From Ilex aquifolium (taxonomy: Eukaryota; Streptophyta; Magnoliopsida; Aquifoliales; Aquifoliaceae): 64,000 bases of DNA. The stretch spans positions 34,273,780 to 34,337,779 of the forward strand of contig OX637401.1 in NCBI GenBank assembly GCA_951799425.1, read 5' to 3'. Within the stretch, counting starts at the first letter, position 1. Each line of letters begins with the position of its first letter. Shown piece after piece: positions 1-13,500 of this stretch. The position numbers and the translations under genes were made by a program. Under the pieces are notes generated by a model. That model did no database searches, was not told where the DNA came from, and was given only the letters and a program-made list of their open reading frames with translations.

Positions 1-1112
1 AGAGTTAGCTCAATCCGAGTTCGGGAGAAAAAGTTATGTCCGATATACTATTTCATTTTAAAGGAGGACTACTTATTACACCAAACTTGCGTTACAATAG
101 AGCCCATGCTAGAGGATTTTTCATGAGTTTTGATGTGAATAAAATGGTTAGGGATTCAAGAATTCTTTTCAATGCAGCATGAATCATCTTAATCAGAGAC
201 CGGAGTAAAAATTTATGTCAGAAATAATAAAGAATGGGAAATTACATTTTTTTCCTAGTGGAGGGGAATGGCCAACTATACCAAACTTCCATCACCATTT
301 CGAACTTGTTAGAAGATGAATCACCAATTTTGATCTCAATATATTGGTTAGGGTTTCAAGTTCTCTTTACAATGCCGCAAGAGTTAGCTCAATCCGAGTT
401 CGGGAGAAAAAGTTATGTCCGATATACTATTTCATTTTAAAGGAGGACTACTTATTACACAAAACTTGCGTTACAATAGAGCCCATGCTAGAGGATTTTT
501 CATGACTTTTGATGTGAATAAAATGGTTAGGGATTCAAGAATTCTTTACAATGCATCAAGAATCATCTTAATCAGAGACCGGAGTAAAAAGTTATGTCAG
601 AAATACTAAAGAATGGGAAATTACTTTTTTTTCCTAGTGGAGGGGAATGGCCAACTATACCAAACTTCCATCACCATTTCGAACTTGTTAGAAGATGAAT
701 CACCAATTTTGATCTCAATATATTGGTTAGGGTTTCAAGTTCTCTTTACAATGCCGCAAGAGTTAGCTCAATCCGAGTTCGGGAGAAAAAGTTATGTCCG
801 ATATACTATTTCATTTTAAAGGAGGACTACTTATTACACCAAACTTGCGTTACAATAGAGCCCATGCTAGAGGATTTTTCATGACTTTTGATGTGAATAA
901 AATGGTTAGGGATTCAAGAATTCTTTACAATGCATCAAGAATCATCTTAATCAGAGACCGGAGTAAAAAGTTATGTCAGAAATACTAAAGAATGGGAAAT
1001 TACTTTTTTTTCCTAGTGGAGGGGAATGGCCAACTATACCAAACTTTCATCACCATTTCGAACTTATTGGAAGATGAATCACCAATTTTGATCTCAATAT
1101 ATTGGTTATGGT
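1..1112. repeat. 4-monomer (1516-bp) duplication, copy 1
   Basis: This segment matches 1517-2628 at an offset of 4 x 379 = 1516. The rare changes 'aaaaatttatg' (at about 208 and 1724) and 'gaaataataaag' are in both copies. Few differences are visible: 'gaatatcc' at about 1836 and 'ggtcaggg' at about 2242 are only in copy 2. The match ends where 'catgttc' (about 1116) becomes 'caagttc' (about 2632). The left end lies outside the window. Confidence 0.7.
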
Positions 1113-1516
1113 TTCATGTTCTCTTTACAATGCCGCAAGAGTTAACTCAATCCGAGTTCGGGAGAAAAAGTTCTGTCCGATATACTATTTCATTTTAAAG
1201 GAGGACTACTTATTACACCAAACTTGCGTTACAATAGAGCCCATGCTAGAGGATTTTTCATGAGTTTTGATGTGAATAAAATGGTTAGGGATTCAAGAAT
1301 TCTTTTCATTGCAGCATGAATCATCTTAATCAGAGACCGGAGTAAAAAGTTATGTCAGAAATACAAAAAAATGGGAAATTACATTTTTTTCCTAGTGGAG
1401 GGGAATGGCCAACTATACCAAATTTCCATCACCATTTCGAACTTGTTAGAAGATGAATCACCAATTTTGATCTCAATATATTGGTTAGGGTTTCAAGTTC
1501 TCTTTACAATGCCGCA

Positions 1517-2628
1517 AGAGTTAGCTCAATCCGAGTTCGGGAGAAAAAGTTATGTCCGATATACTATTTCATTTTAAAGGAGGACTACTTATTACACCAA
1601 ACTTGCGTTACAATAGAGCCCATGCTAGAGGATTTTTCATGAGTTTTGATGTGAATAAAATGGTTAGGGATTCAAGAATTCTTTTCAATGCAGCATGAAT
1701 CATCTTAATCAGAGACCGGAGTAAAAATTTATGTCAGAAATAATAAAGAATGGGAAATTACATTTTTTTCCTAGTGGAGGGGAATGGCCAACTATACCAA
1801 ACTTCCATCACCATTTCGAACTTGTTAGAAGATGAATATCCAATTTTGATCTCAATATATTGGTTAGGGTTTCAAGTTCTCTTTACAATGCCGCAAGAGT
1901 TAGCTCAATCCGAGTTCGGGAGAAAAAGTTATGTCCGATATACTATTTCATTTTAAAGGAGGACTACTTATTACACAAAACTTGCGTTACAATAGAGCCC
2001 ATGCTAGAGGATTTTTCATGACTTTTGATGTGAATAAAATGGTTAGGGATTCAAGAATTCTTTACAATGCATCAAGAATCATCTTAATCAGAGACCGGAG
2101 TAAAAAGTTATGTCAGAAATACTAAAGAATGGGAAATTACTTTTTTTTCCTAGTGGAGGGGAATGGCCAACTATACCAAACTTCCATCACCATTTCGAAC
2201 TTGTTAGAAGATGAATCACCAATTTTGATCTCAATATATTGGTCAGGGTTTCAAGTTCTCTTTACAATGCCGCAAGAGTTAGCTCAATCCGAGTTCGGGA
2301 GAAAAAGTTATGTCCGATATACTATTTCATTTTAAAGGAGGACTACTTATTACACCAAACTTGCGTTACAATAGAGCCCATGCTAGAGGATTTTTCATGA
2401 CTTTTGATGTGAATAAAATGGTTAGGGATTCAAGAATTCTTTACAATGCATCAAGAATCATCTTAATCAGAGACCGGAGTAAAAAGTTATGTCAGAAATA
2501 CTAAAGAATGGGAAATTACTTTTTTTTCCTAGTGGAGGGGAATGGCCAACTATACCAAACTTTCATCACCATTTCGAACTTATTGGAAGATGAATCACCA
2601 ATTTTGATCTCAATATATTGGTTATGGT
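1517..2628. repeat. 4-monomer (1516-bp) duplication, copy 2
   Basis: Copy of 1-1112, with private changes 'gaatatcc' and 'ggtcaggg' (the latter removes the telo-box). The monomers downstream diverge from copy 1 by 'ttttcaatg' against 'ttttcattg'. Confidence 0.7.
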
Positions 2629-3067
2629 TTCAAGTTCTCTTTACAATGCCGCAAGAGTTAACTCAATCCGAGTTCGGGAGAAAAAGTTCTGTCCGATATA
2701 CTATTTCATTTTAAAGGAGGACTACTTATTACACCAAACTTGCGTTACAATAGAGCCCATGCTAGAGGATTTTTCATGAGTTTTGATGTGAATAAAATGG
2801 TTAGGGATTCAAGAATTCTTTTCAATGCAGCATGAATCATCTTAATCAGAGACCGGAGTAAAAAGTTATGTCAGAAATACTAAAAAATGGGAAATTACAT
2901 TTTTTTCCTAGTGGAGGGGAATGGCCAACTATACCAAACTTCCATCACCATTTCGAACTTGTTAGAAGATGAATCACCAATTTTGATCTCAATATATTGG
3001 TTAGGGTTTCAAGTTCTCTTTACAATGCCGCAAGAGTTAGCTCAATCCGAGTTCGGGAGAAAAAGTT

Positions 3068-3825
3068 ATGTCCGATATACTATTTCATTTTAAAGGAGGA
3101 CTACTTATTACACCAAACTTGCGTTACAATAGAGCCCATGCTAGAGGATTTTTCATGACTTTTGATGTGAATAAAATGGTTAGGGATTCAAGAATTCTTT
3201 ACAATGCATCAAGAATCATCTTAATCAGAGACCGGAGTAAAAAGTTATGGTAGAAATACTAAAGAATGGGAAATTACTTTTTTTTCCTAGTGGAGGGGAA
3301 TGGCCAACTATACCAAACTTAGATCACCATTTCGAACTTGTTAGAAGATGAATCACCAATTTTGATCTCAATATATTGGTTAGGGTTTCAAGTTCTCTTT
3401 ACAATGCCGCAAGAGTTAGCTCAATCCGAGTTCGGGAGAAAAAGTTATGTCCGATATACTATTTCATTTTAATGGAGGACTACTTATTACACCAAACTTG
3501 CGTTACAATAGAGCCCATGCTAGAGGATTTTTCATGACTTTTGATGTGAATAAAATGGTTAGGGATTCAAGAATTCTTTACAATGCATCAAGAATCATCT
3601 TAATCAGAGACCGGAGTAAAAAGTTATGGTAGAAATACTAAAGAATGGGAAATTACTTTTTTTTCCTAGTGGAGGGGAATGGCCAACTATACCAAACTTA
3701 GATCACCATTTCGAACTTGTTAGAAGATGAATCACCAATTTTGATCTGAATATATTGGTTAGGGTTTCAAGTTCTCTTTACAATGCCGCAAGAGTTAGCT
3801 CAATCCGAGTTCGGGAGAAAAAGTT
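3068..3825. repeat. Adjacent monomer pair with 'ttatggtag' variant
   Basis: Two consecutive monomers (3068-3446 and 3447-3825) carry 'ttatggtag' instead of 'ttatgtcag' at the A/B junction. The variant is otherwise seen singly at 55744, 59913 and 62566. Side-by-side copies suggest a local single-monomer duplication. The second copy has a private 'ttaatggagg'. Confidence 0.65.
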
Positions 3826-4440
3826 ATGTCCGATATACTATTTCATTTTAAAGGAGGACTACTTATTACACCAAACTTGCGTTACAATAGAGCCCATGCT
3901 AGAGGATTTTTCATGACTTTTGATGTGAATAAAATGGTTAGGGATTCAAGAATTCTTTACAATGCATCAAGAATCATCTTAATCAGAGACCGGAGTAAAA
4001 AGTTATGTCAGAAATACTAAAGAATGGGAAATTACTTTTTTTTCCTAGTGGAGGGGAATGGCCAACTATACCAAACTTTCATCACCATTTCCAACTTATT
4101 GGAAGATGAATCACCAATTTTGATCTCAATATATTGGTTATGGTTTCATGTTCTCTTTACAATGCCGCAAGAGTTAACTCAATCCGAGTTCGGGAGAAAA
4201 AGTTCTGTCCGATATACTATTTCATTTTAAAGGAGGACTACTTATTACACCAAACTTGCGTTACAATAGAGCCCATGCTAGAGGATTTTTCATGAGTTTT
4301 GATGTGAATAAAATGGTTAGGGATTCAAGAATTCTTTTCAATGCAGCATGAATCATCTTAATCAGAGACCGGAGTAAAAAGTTATGTCAGAAATACAAAA
4401 AAATGGGAAATTACATTTTTTTCCTAGTGGAGGGAAATGG

Positions 4441-7048
4441 CCAACTATACCAAACTTCCATCACCATTTCGAACTTGTTAGAAGATGAATCACCAATTTT
4501 GATCTCAATATATTGGTTAGGGTTTCAAGTTCTCTTTACAATGCCGCAAGAGTTAGCTCAATCCGAGTTCGGGAGAAAAAGTTATGTCCGATATACTATT
4601 TCATTTTAAAGGAGGACTACTTATTACACCAAACTTGCGTTACAATAGAGCCCATGCTAGAGGATTTTTCATGAGTTTTGATGTGAATAAAATGGTTAGG
4701 GATTCAAGAATTCTTTTCAATGCAGCATGAATCATCTTAATCAGAGACCGGAGTAAAAAGTTATGTCAGAAATAATAAAGAATGGGAAATTACATTTTTT
4801 TCCTAGTGGAGGGGAATGGCCAACTATACCAAACTTCCATCACCATTTCGAACTTGTTAGAAGATGAATCACCAATTTTGATCTCAATATATTGGTTAGG
4901 GTTTCAAGTTCTCTTTACAATGCCGCAAGAGTTAGCTCAATCCGAGTTCGGGAGAAAAAGTTATGTCCGATATACTATTTCATTTTAAAGGAGGACTACT
5001 TATTACACAAAACTTGCGTTACAATAGAGCCCATGCTAGAGGATTTTTCATGACTTTTGATGTGAATAAAATGGTTAGGGATTCAAGAATTCTTTACAAT
5101 GCATCAAGAATCATCTTAATCAGAGACCGGAGTAAAAAGTTATGTCAGAAATACTAAAGAATGGGAAATTACTTTTTTTTCCTAGTGGAGGGGAATGGCC
5201 AACTATACCAAACTTAGATCACCATTTCGAACTTGTTAGAAGATGAATCACCAATTTTGATCTCAATATATTGGTTAGGGTTTCAAGTTCTGTTTACAAT
5301 GCCGCAAGAGTTAGCTCAATCCGGGTTCGGGAGAAAAAGTTATGTCCGATATACTATTTCATTTTAAAGGAGGACTACTTATTACACCAAACTTGCGTTC
5401 CAATAGAGCCCATGCTAGAGGATTTTTCATGACTTTTGATGTGAATAAAATGGTTAGGGATTCAAGAATTCTTTACAATGCATCAAGAATCATCTTAATC
5501 AGAGACCGGAGTAAAAAGTTATGTCAGAAATACTGAAGAATGGGAAATTACTTTTTTTTCCTAGTGGAGGGGAATGGCCAACTATACCAAACTTAGATCA
5601 CCATTTCGAACTTGTTAGAAGATGAATCACCAATTTTGATCTCAATATATTGGTTAGGGTTTCAAGTTCTCTTTACAATGCCGCAAGAGTTAGCTCAATC
5701 CGAGTTCGGGAGAAAAAGTTATGTCCGATATACTATTTCATTTTAAAGGAGGACTACTTATTACACCAAACTTGTGTTACAATAGAGCCCATGCTAGAGG
5801 ATTTTTCATGAGTTTTGATGTGAATAAAATGGTTAGGGATTCAAGAATTCTTTACAATGCATCAAGAATCATCTTAATCAGAGACCGGAGTAAAAAGTTA
5901 TGTCAGAAATACTAAAGAATAGGAAATTACTTTTTTTTCCTAGTGGAGGGGAATGGCCAACTATACCAAACTTAGATCACCATTTCGAACTTGTTAGAAG
6001 ATGAATCACCAATTTTGATCTCAATATATTGGTTAGGGTTTCAAGTTCTCTTTACAATGCCGCAAGAGTTAGCTCAATCCGAGTTTGGGAGAAAAAGTTA
6101 TGTCCGATATACTATTTCATTTTAAAGGAGGACTACTTATTACACCAAACTTGCGTTACAATAGAGCCCATGCTAGAGGATTTTTCATGACTTTTGATGT
6201 GAATAAAATGGTTAGGGATTCAAGAATTCTTTACAATGCAGCAAGAATCATCTTAATCAGAGACCGGAGTAAAAAGTTATGTCAGAAATACTAAAGAATG
6301 AGAAATTACTTTTTTTTCCTAGTGGAGGGGAATGGCCAACTATACCAAACTTAGATCACCATTTCGAACTTGTTAGAAGATGAATCACCAATTTTGATCT
6401 GAATATATTGGTTAGGGTTTCAAGTTCTCTTTACAATGCCGCAAGAGTTAGCTCAATCCGGGTTCGGGAGAAAAAGTTATGTCCGATATACTATTTCATT
6501 TTAAAGGAGGACTACTTATTACACCAAACTTGCGTTACAATAGAGCCCATGCTAGAGGATTTTTCATGACTTTTGATGTGAATAAAATGGTTAGGGATTC
6601 AAGAATTCATTACAATGCATCAAGAATCGTCTTAATCAGAGACCGGAGTAAAAAGTTATGTCAGAAATACTAAAGAATGGGAAATTACTTTTTTTTCCTA
6701 GTGGAGGGGAATGGCCAACTATACCAAACTTAGATCACCATTTCGAACTTGTTAGAAGATGAATCACCAATTTTGATCTCAATATATTGGTTAGGGTTTC
6801 AAGTTCTCTTTACAATGCCGCAAGAGTTAGCTCAATCCGGGTTCGGGAGAAAAAGTTATGTCCGATATACTATTTCATTTTAAAGGAGGACTACTTATTA
6901 CACCAAACTTGCGTTACAATAGAGCCCATGCTAGAGGATTTTTCATGACTTTTGATGTGAATAAAATGGTTAGGGATTCAAGAATTCTTTACAATGCATC
7001 AAGAATCATCTTAATCAGAGACCGAAGTAAAAAGTTATGTCAGAAATA
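4441..7048. repeat. 7-monomer (2653-bp) tandem duplication, copy 1
   Basis: This matches 7094-9701 at an offset of 7 x 379 = 2653. Shared private variants include 'gcgttccaatag' (about 5396 and 8049), 'cttgtgttac' (5771 and 8424), 'gagtttggg' (6081 and 8734), 'gaataggaaatt' (5917 and 8570) and 'tactgaagaatgg' (5531 and 8184). The match begins after the private 'agggaaatgg' at about 4431 and ends at 'gaaataata' against 'gaaatacta'. Confidence 0.85.
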
Positions 7049-9701
7049 ATAAAGAATGGGAAATTACATTTTTTTCCTAGTGGAGGGGAATGGCCAACTA
7101 TACCAAACTTCCATCACCATTTCGAACTTGTTAGAAGATGAATCACCAATTTTGATCTCAATATATTGGTTAGGGTTTCAAGTTCTCTTTACAATGCCGC
7201 AAGAGTTAGCTCAATCCGAGTTCGGGAGAAAAAGTTATGTCCGATATACTATTTCATTTTAAAGGAGGACTACTTATTACACCAAACTTGCGTTACAATA
7301 GAGCCCATGCTAGAGGATTTTTCATGAGTTTTGATGTGAATAAAATGGTTAGGGATTCAAGAATTCTTTTCAATGCAGCATGAATCATCTTAATCAGAGA
7401 CCGGAGTAAAAAGTTATGTCAGAAATAATAAAGAATGGGAAATTACATTTTTTTCCTAGTGGAGGGGAATGGCCAACTATACCAAACTTCCATCACCATT
7501 TCGAACTTGTTAGAAGATGAATCACCAATTTTGATCTCAATATATTGGTTAGGGTTTCAAGTTCTCTTTACAATGCCGCAAGAGTTAGCTCAATCCGAGT
7601 TCGGGAGAAAAAGTTATGTCCGATATACTATTTCATTTTAAAGGAGGACTACTTATTACACAAAACTTGCGTTACAATAGAGCCCATGCTAGAGGATTTT
7701 TCATGACTTTTGATGTGAATAAAATGGTTAGGGATTCAAGAATTCTTTACAATGCATCAAGAATCATCTTAATCAGAGACCGGAGTAAAAAGTTATGTCA
7801 GAAATACTAAAGAATGGGAAATTACTTTTTTTTCCTAGTGGAGGGGAATGGCCAACTATACCAAACTTAGATCACCATTTCGAACTTGTTAGAAGATGAA
7901 TCACCAATTTTGATCTCAATATATTGGTTAGGGTTTCAAGTTCTGTTTACAATGCCGCAAGAGTTAGCTCAATCCGGGTTCGGGAGAAAAAGTTATGTCC
8001 GATATACTATTTCATTTTAAAGGAGGACTACTTATTACACCAAACTTGCGTTCCAATAGAGCCCATGCTAGAGGATTTTTCATGACTTTTGATGTGAATA
8101 AAATGGTTAGGGATTCAAGAATTCTTTACAATGCATCAAGAATCATCTTAATCAGAGACCGGAGTAAAAAGTTATGTCAGAAATACTGAAGAATGGGAAA
8201 TTACTTTTTTTTCCTAGTGGAGGGGAATGGCCAACTATACCAAACTTAGATCACCATTTCGAACTTGTTAGAAGATGAATCACCAATTTTGATCTCAATA
8301 TATTGGTTAGGGTTTCAAGTTCTCTTTACAATGCCGCAAGAGTTAGCTCAATCCGAGTTCGGGAGAAAAAGTTATGTCCGATATACTATTTCATTTTAAA
8401 GGAGGACTACTTATTACACCAAACTTGTGTTACAATAGAGCCCATGCTAGAGGATTTTTCATGAGTTTTGATGTGAATAAAATGGTTAGGGATTCAAGAA
8501 TTCTTTACAATGCATCAAGAATCATCTTAATCAGAGACCGGAGTAAAAAGTTATGTCAGAAATACTAAAGAATAGGAAATTACTTTTTTTTCCTAGTGGA
8601 GGGGAATGGCCAACTATACCAAACTTAGATCACCATTTCGAACTTGTTAGAAGATGAATCACCAATTTTGATCTCAATATATTGGTTAGGGTTTCAAGTT
8701 CTCTTTACAATGCCGCAAGAGTTAGCTCAATCCGAGTTTGGGAGAAAAAGTTATGTCCGATATACTATTTCATTTTAAAGGAGGACTACTTATTACACCA
8801 AACTTGCGTTACAATAGAGCCCATGCTAGAGGATTTTTCATGACTTTTGATGTGAATAAAATGGTTAGGGATTCAAGAATTCTTTACAATGCAGCAAGAA
8901 TCATCTTAATCAGAGACCGGAGTAAAAAGTTATGTCAGAAATACTAAAGAATGAGAAATTACTTTTTTTTCCTAGTGGAGGGGAATGGCCAACTATACCA
9001 AACTTAGATCACCATTTCGAACTTGTTAGAAGATGAATCACCAATTTTGATCTGAATATATTGGTTAGGGTTTCAAGTTCTCTTTACAATGCCGCAAGAG
9101 TTAGCTCAATCCGGGTTCGGGAGAAAAAGTTATGTCCGATATACTATTTCATTTTAAAGGAGGACTACTTATTACACCAAACTTGCGTTACAATAGAGCC
9201 CATGCTAGAGGATTTTTCATGACTTTTGATGTGAATAAAATGGTTAGGGATTCAAGAATTCATTACAATGCATCAAGAATCGTCTTAATCAGAGACCGGA
9301 GTAAAAAGTTATGTCAGAAATACTAAAGAATGGGAAATTACTTTTTTTTCCTAGTGGAGGGGAATGGCCAACTATACCAAACTTAGATCACCATTTCGAA
9401 CTTGTTAGAAGATGAATCACCAATTTTGATCTCAATATATTGGTTAGGGTTTCAAGTTCTCTTTACAATGCCGCAAGAGTTAGCTCAATCCGGGTTCGGG
9501 AGAAAAAGTTATGTCCGATATACTATTTCATTTTAAAGGAGGACTACTTATTACACCAAACTTGCGTTACAATAGAGCCCATGCTAGAGGATTTTTCATG
9601 ACTTTTGATGTGAATAAAATGGTTAGGGATTCAAGAATTCTTTACAATGCATCAAGAATCATCTTAATCAGAGACCGAAGTAAAAAGTTATGTCAGAAAT
9701 A
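7049..9701. repeat. 7-monomer (2653-bp) tandem duplication, copy 2
   Basis: Second copy of the 7-monomer unit, in direct tandem with the first. The junction near 7024-7050 joins an A half with 'gaccgaag' directly to a B half of the 'ttacattttttt / cttccatc' type, a combination not seen in the parental blocks. This is a visible crossover point of unequal exchange. Confidence 0.8.
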
Positions 9702-12700
9702 CTAAAGAATGGGAAATTACTTTTTTTTCCTAGTGGAGGGGAATGGCCAACTATACCAAACTTAGATCACCATTTCGAACTTGTTAGAAGATGAATCACC
9801 AATTTTGATCTCAATATATTGGTTAGGGTTTCAAGTTCTCTTTACAATGCCGCAAGAGTTAGCTCAATCCGAGTTCGGGAGAGAAAGTTATGTCCGATAT
9901 ACTATTTCATTTTAAAGGAGGACTACTTATTACACCAAACTTGCGTTACAATAGAGCCCATGCTAGAGGATTTTTCATGACTTTTGATGTGAATAAAATG
10001 GTTAGGGATTCAAGAATTCTTTACAATGCATCAAGAATCATCTTAATCAGAGACCGGAGTAAAAAGTTATGTCAGAAATACTAAAGAAAGGGAAATTACT
10101 TTTTTTTCCTAGTGGAGGGGAATGGCCAACTATACCAAACTTAGATCACCATTTCGAACTTGTTAGAAGATGAATCACCAATTTTGATCTCAATATATTG
10201 GTTAGGGTTTCAAGTTCTCTTTACAATGCCGCAAGAGTTAGCTCAATCCGAGTTCGGGAGAAAAAGTTATGTCCGATATACTATTTCATTTTAAAGGAGG
10301 ACTACTTATTACCCCAAACTTGCGTTACAATAGAGCCCATGCTAGAGGATTTTTCATGACTTTTGATGTGAATAAAATGGTTAGGGATTCAAGAATTCTT
10401 TACAGTGCAGCAAGAATCATCTTAATCAGAGACCGGAGTAAAAAGTTATGTCAGAAATACTGAAGAATGAGAAATTACTTTTTTTTCCTAGTGGAGGGGA
10501 ATGGCCAACTATACCAAACTTAGATCACCATTTCGAACTTGTTAGAAGATGAATCACCAATTTTGATCTGAATATATTGGTTAGGGTTTCAAGTTCTCTT
10601 TACAATGCCGCAAGAGTTAGCTCAATCCGGGTTCGGGAGAAAAAGTTATGTCCGATATACTATTTCATTTTAAAGGAGGACTACTTATTACACCAAACTT
10701 GCGTTACAATAGAGCCCATGCTAGAGGATTTTTCATGACTTTTGATGTGAATAAAATGGTTAGGGATTCAAGAATTCATTACAATGCATCAAGAATCGTC
10801 TTAATCAGAGACCGGAGTAAAAAGTTATGTCAGAAATACTAAAGAATGGAAAATTACTTTTTTTTCCTAGTGGAGGGGAATGGCCAACTATACCAAACTT
10901 AGATCACCATTTCGAACTTGTTAGAAGATGAATCACCAATTTTGATCTCAATATATTGGTTAGGGTTTCAAGTTCTCTTTACAATGCCGCAAGAGTTAGC
11001 TCAATCCGGGTTCGGGAGAAAAAGTTATGTCCGATATACTATTTCATTTTAAAGGAGGACTACTTATTACACCAAACTTGCGTTACAATAGAGCCCATGC
11101 TAGAGGATTTTTCATGACTTTTGATGTGAATAAAATGGTTAGGGATTCAAGAATTCTTTACAATGCATCAAGAATCATCTTAATCAGAGACCGAAGTAAA
11201 AAGTTATGTCAGAAATACTAAAGAATGGGAAATTACTTTTTTTTCCTAGTGGAGGGGAATGGCCAACTATACCAAACTTAGATCACCATTTCGAACTTGT
11301 TAGAAGATGAATCACCAATTTTGATCTCAATATATTGGTTAGGGTTTCAAGTTCTCTTTACAATGCCGCAAGAGTTAGCTCAATCCGAGTTCGGGAGAGA
11401 AAGTTATGTCCGATATACTATTTCATTTTAAAGGAGGACTACTTATTACACCAAACTTGCGTTACAATAGAGCCCATGCTAGAGGATTTTTCATGACTTT
11501 TGATGTGAATAAAATGGTTAGGGATTCAAGAATTCTTTACAATGCATCAAGAATCATCTTAATCAGAGACCGGAGTAAAAAGTTATGTCAGAAATACTAA
11601 AGAAAGGGAAATTACTTTTTTTTCCTACTGGAGGGGAATGGCCAACTATACCAAACTTAGATCACCATTTCGAACTTGTTAGAAGATGAATCACCAATTT
11701 TGATCTCAATATATTGGTTAGGGTTTCAAGTTCTCTTTACAATGCCGCAAGAGTTAGCTCAATCCGAGTTCGGGAGAAAAAGTTATGTCCGATATACTAT
11801 TTCATTTTAAAGGAGGACTACTTATTACACCAAACTTGCGTTACAATAGAGCCCATGCTAGAGGATTTTTCATGACTTTTGATGTGAATAAAATGGTTAG
11901 GGATTCAAGAATTCTTTACAGTGCAGCAAGAATCATCTTAATCAGAGACCGGAGTAAAAAGTTATGTCAGAAATACTCAAGAATGAGAAATTACTTTTTT
12001 TTCATAGTGGAGGGGAATGGCCAACTATACCAAACTTAGATCACCATTTCGAACTTGTTAGAAGATGAATCACCAATTTTGATCTCAATATATTGGTTAG
12101 GGTTTCAAGTTCTCTTTACAATGCCGCAAGAGTTAGCTCAATCCGGGTTCGGGAGAAAAAGTTATGTCCGATATACTATTTCATTTTAAAGGAGGACTAC
12201 TTATTACACCAAACTTGCGTTACAATAGAGCCCATGCTAGAGGATTTTTCATGACTTTTGATGTGAATAAAATGATTAGGGATTCAAGAATTCTTTACAA
12301 TGCATCAAGAATCATCTTAATCAGAGACCGGAGTAAAAAGTTATGTCAGAAATACTAAAGAATGGGAAATTACTTTTTTTTCCTAGTGGAGGGGAATGGC
12401 CAACTATACCAAACTTAGATCACCATTTCGAACTTGTTAGAAGATGAATCACCAATTTTGATCTCAATATATTGGTTAGGGTTTCAAGTTCTCTTTACAA
12501 TGCCGCAAGAGTTAGCTCAATCCGAGTTCGGGAGAGAAAGTTATGTCCGATATACTATTTCATTTTAAAGGAGGACTACTTATTACACCAAACTTGCGTT
12601 ACAATAGAGCCCATGCTAGAGGATTTTTCATGACTTTTGATGTGAATAAAATGGTTAGGGATTCAAGAATTCATTACAATGCATCAAGAATCGTCTTAAT

Positions 12701-13500
12701 CAGAGACCGGAGTAAAAAGTTATGTCAGAAATACTAAAGAATGGGAAATTACTTTTTTTTCCTAGTGGAGGGGAATGGCCAACTATACCAAACTTAGATC
12801 ACCATTTCGAACTTGTTAGAAGATGAATCACCAATTTTGATCTCAATATATTGGTTAGGGTTTCAAGTTCTCTTTACAATGCCGCAAGAGTTAGCTCAAT
12901 CCGGGTTCGGGAGAAAAAGTTATGTCCGATATACTATTTCATTTTAAAGGAGGACTACTTATTACACCAAACTTGCGTTACAATAGAGCCCATGCTAGAG
13001 GATTTTTCATGACTTTTGATGTGAATAAAATGGTTAGGGATTCAAGAATTCTTTACAATGCATCAAGAATCATCTTAATCAGAGACCGAAGTAAAAAGTT
13101 ATGTCAGAAATACTAAAGAATGGGAAATTACTTTTTTTTCCTAGTGGAGGGGAATGGCCAACTATACCAAACTTAGATCACCATTTCGAACTTGTTAGAA
13201 GATGAATCACCAATTTTGATCTCAATATATTGGTTAGGGTTTCAAGTTCTCTTTACAATGCCGCAAGAGTTAGCTCAATCCGAGTTCGGGAGAGAAAGTT
13301 ATGTCCGATATACTATTTCATTTTAAAGGAGGACTACTTATTACACCAAACTTGCGTTACAATAGAGCCCATGCTAGAGGATTTTTCATGACTTTTGATG
13401 TGAATAAAATGGTTAGGGATTCAAGAATTCTTTACAATGCATCAAGAATCATCTTAATCAGAGACCGGAGTAAAAAGTTATGTCAGAAATACTAAAGAAA
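9132..13500. repeat. Region 3: 4- and 5-monomer higher-order units
   Basis: Monomer classes defined by half A follow the order H ('attcattac'), N (consensus, with 'gaccgaag'), N (followed by 'aagaaagggaaatt'), S ('cagtgcag'). The order recurs at 9132, 10648 and 12543. The second unit has an inserted class I monomer ('aatgatta', 12164), so unit length alternates between 1516 and 1895 bp. The B/A junction variant 'gagagaaag' is linked to fixed positions in the unit. Private single changes: 'attaccccaaac' at about 10310 and 'cctactggag' at about 11625. Confidence 0.75.

Larger units (their letters stand above)
1..4440. repeat. Region 1: left flank monomer family
   Basis: Monomers here mix three B types: 'cttccatc' (with 'ttacattttttt'), 'ctttcatc/ggttatgg', and some 'cttagatc'. 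Many A halves carry 'catgagttttg' together with 'cttttcaatgcagcatgaatc'. This A type is followed by the 'cttccatc' B type, so variants travel as linked blocks. The same family returns after 46269. The region has no gene. Confidence 0.85.

Noticed and set aside
11785..12039. Longer 84-codon frames at 11785, 17849, 20123, 22018, 31113, 33387, 35282 and 38692
   Set aside because: They arise from one substitution ('tactaaag' to 'tactcaag') that removes a stop in class S monomers and is copied with the higher-order unit. They have no other coding features.
12143..12158. Pol III B-box-like 'gggttcggg' in some B halves
   Set aside because: It departs from GGTTCRANNCC at key positions, no A box lies at suitable distance, and it is just a one-base variant of the common 'gagttcggg'.
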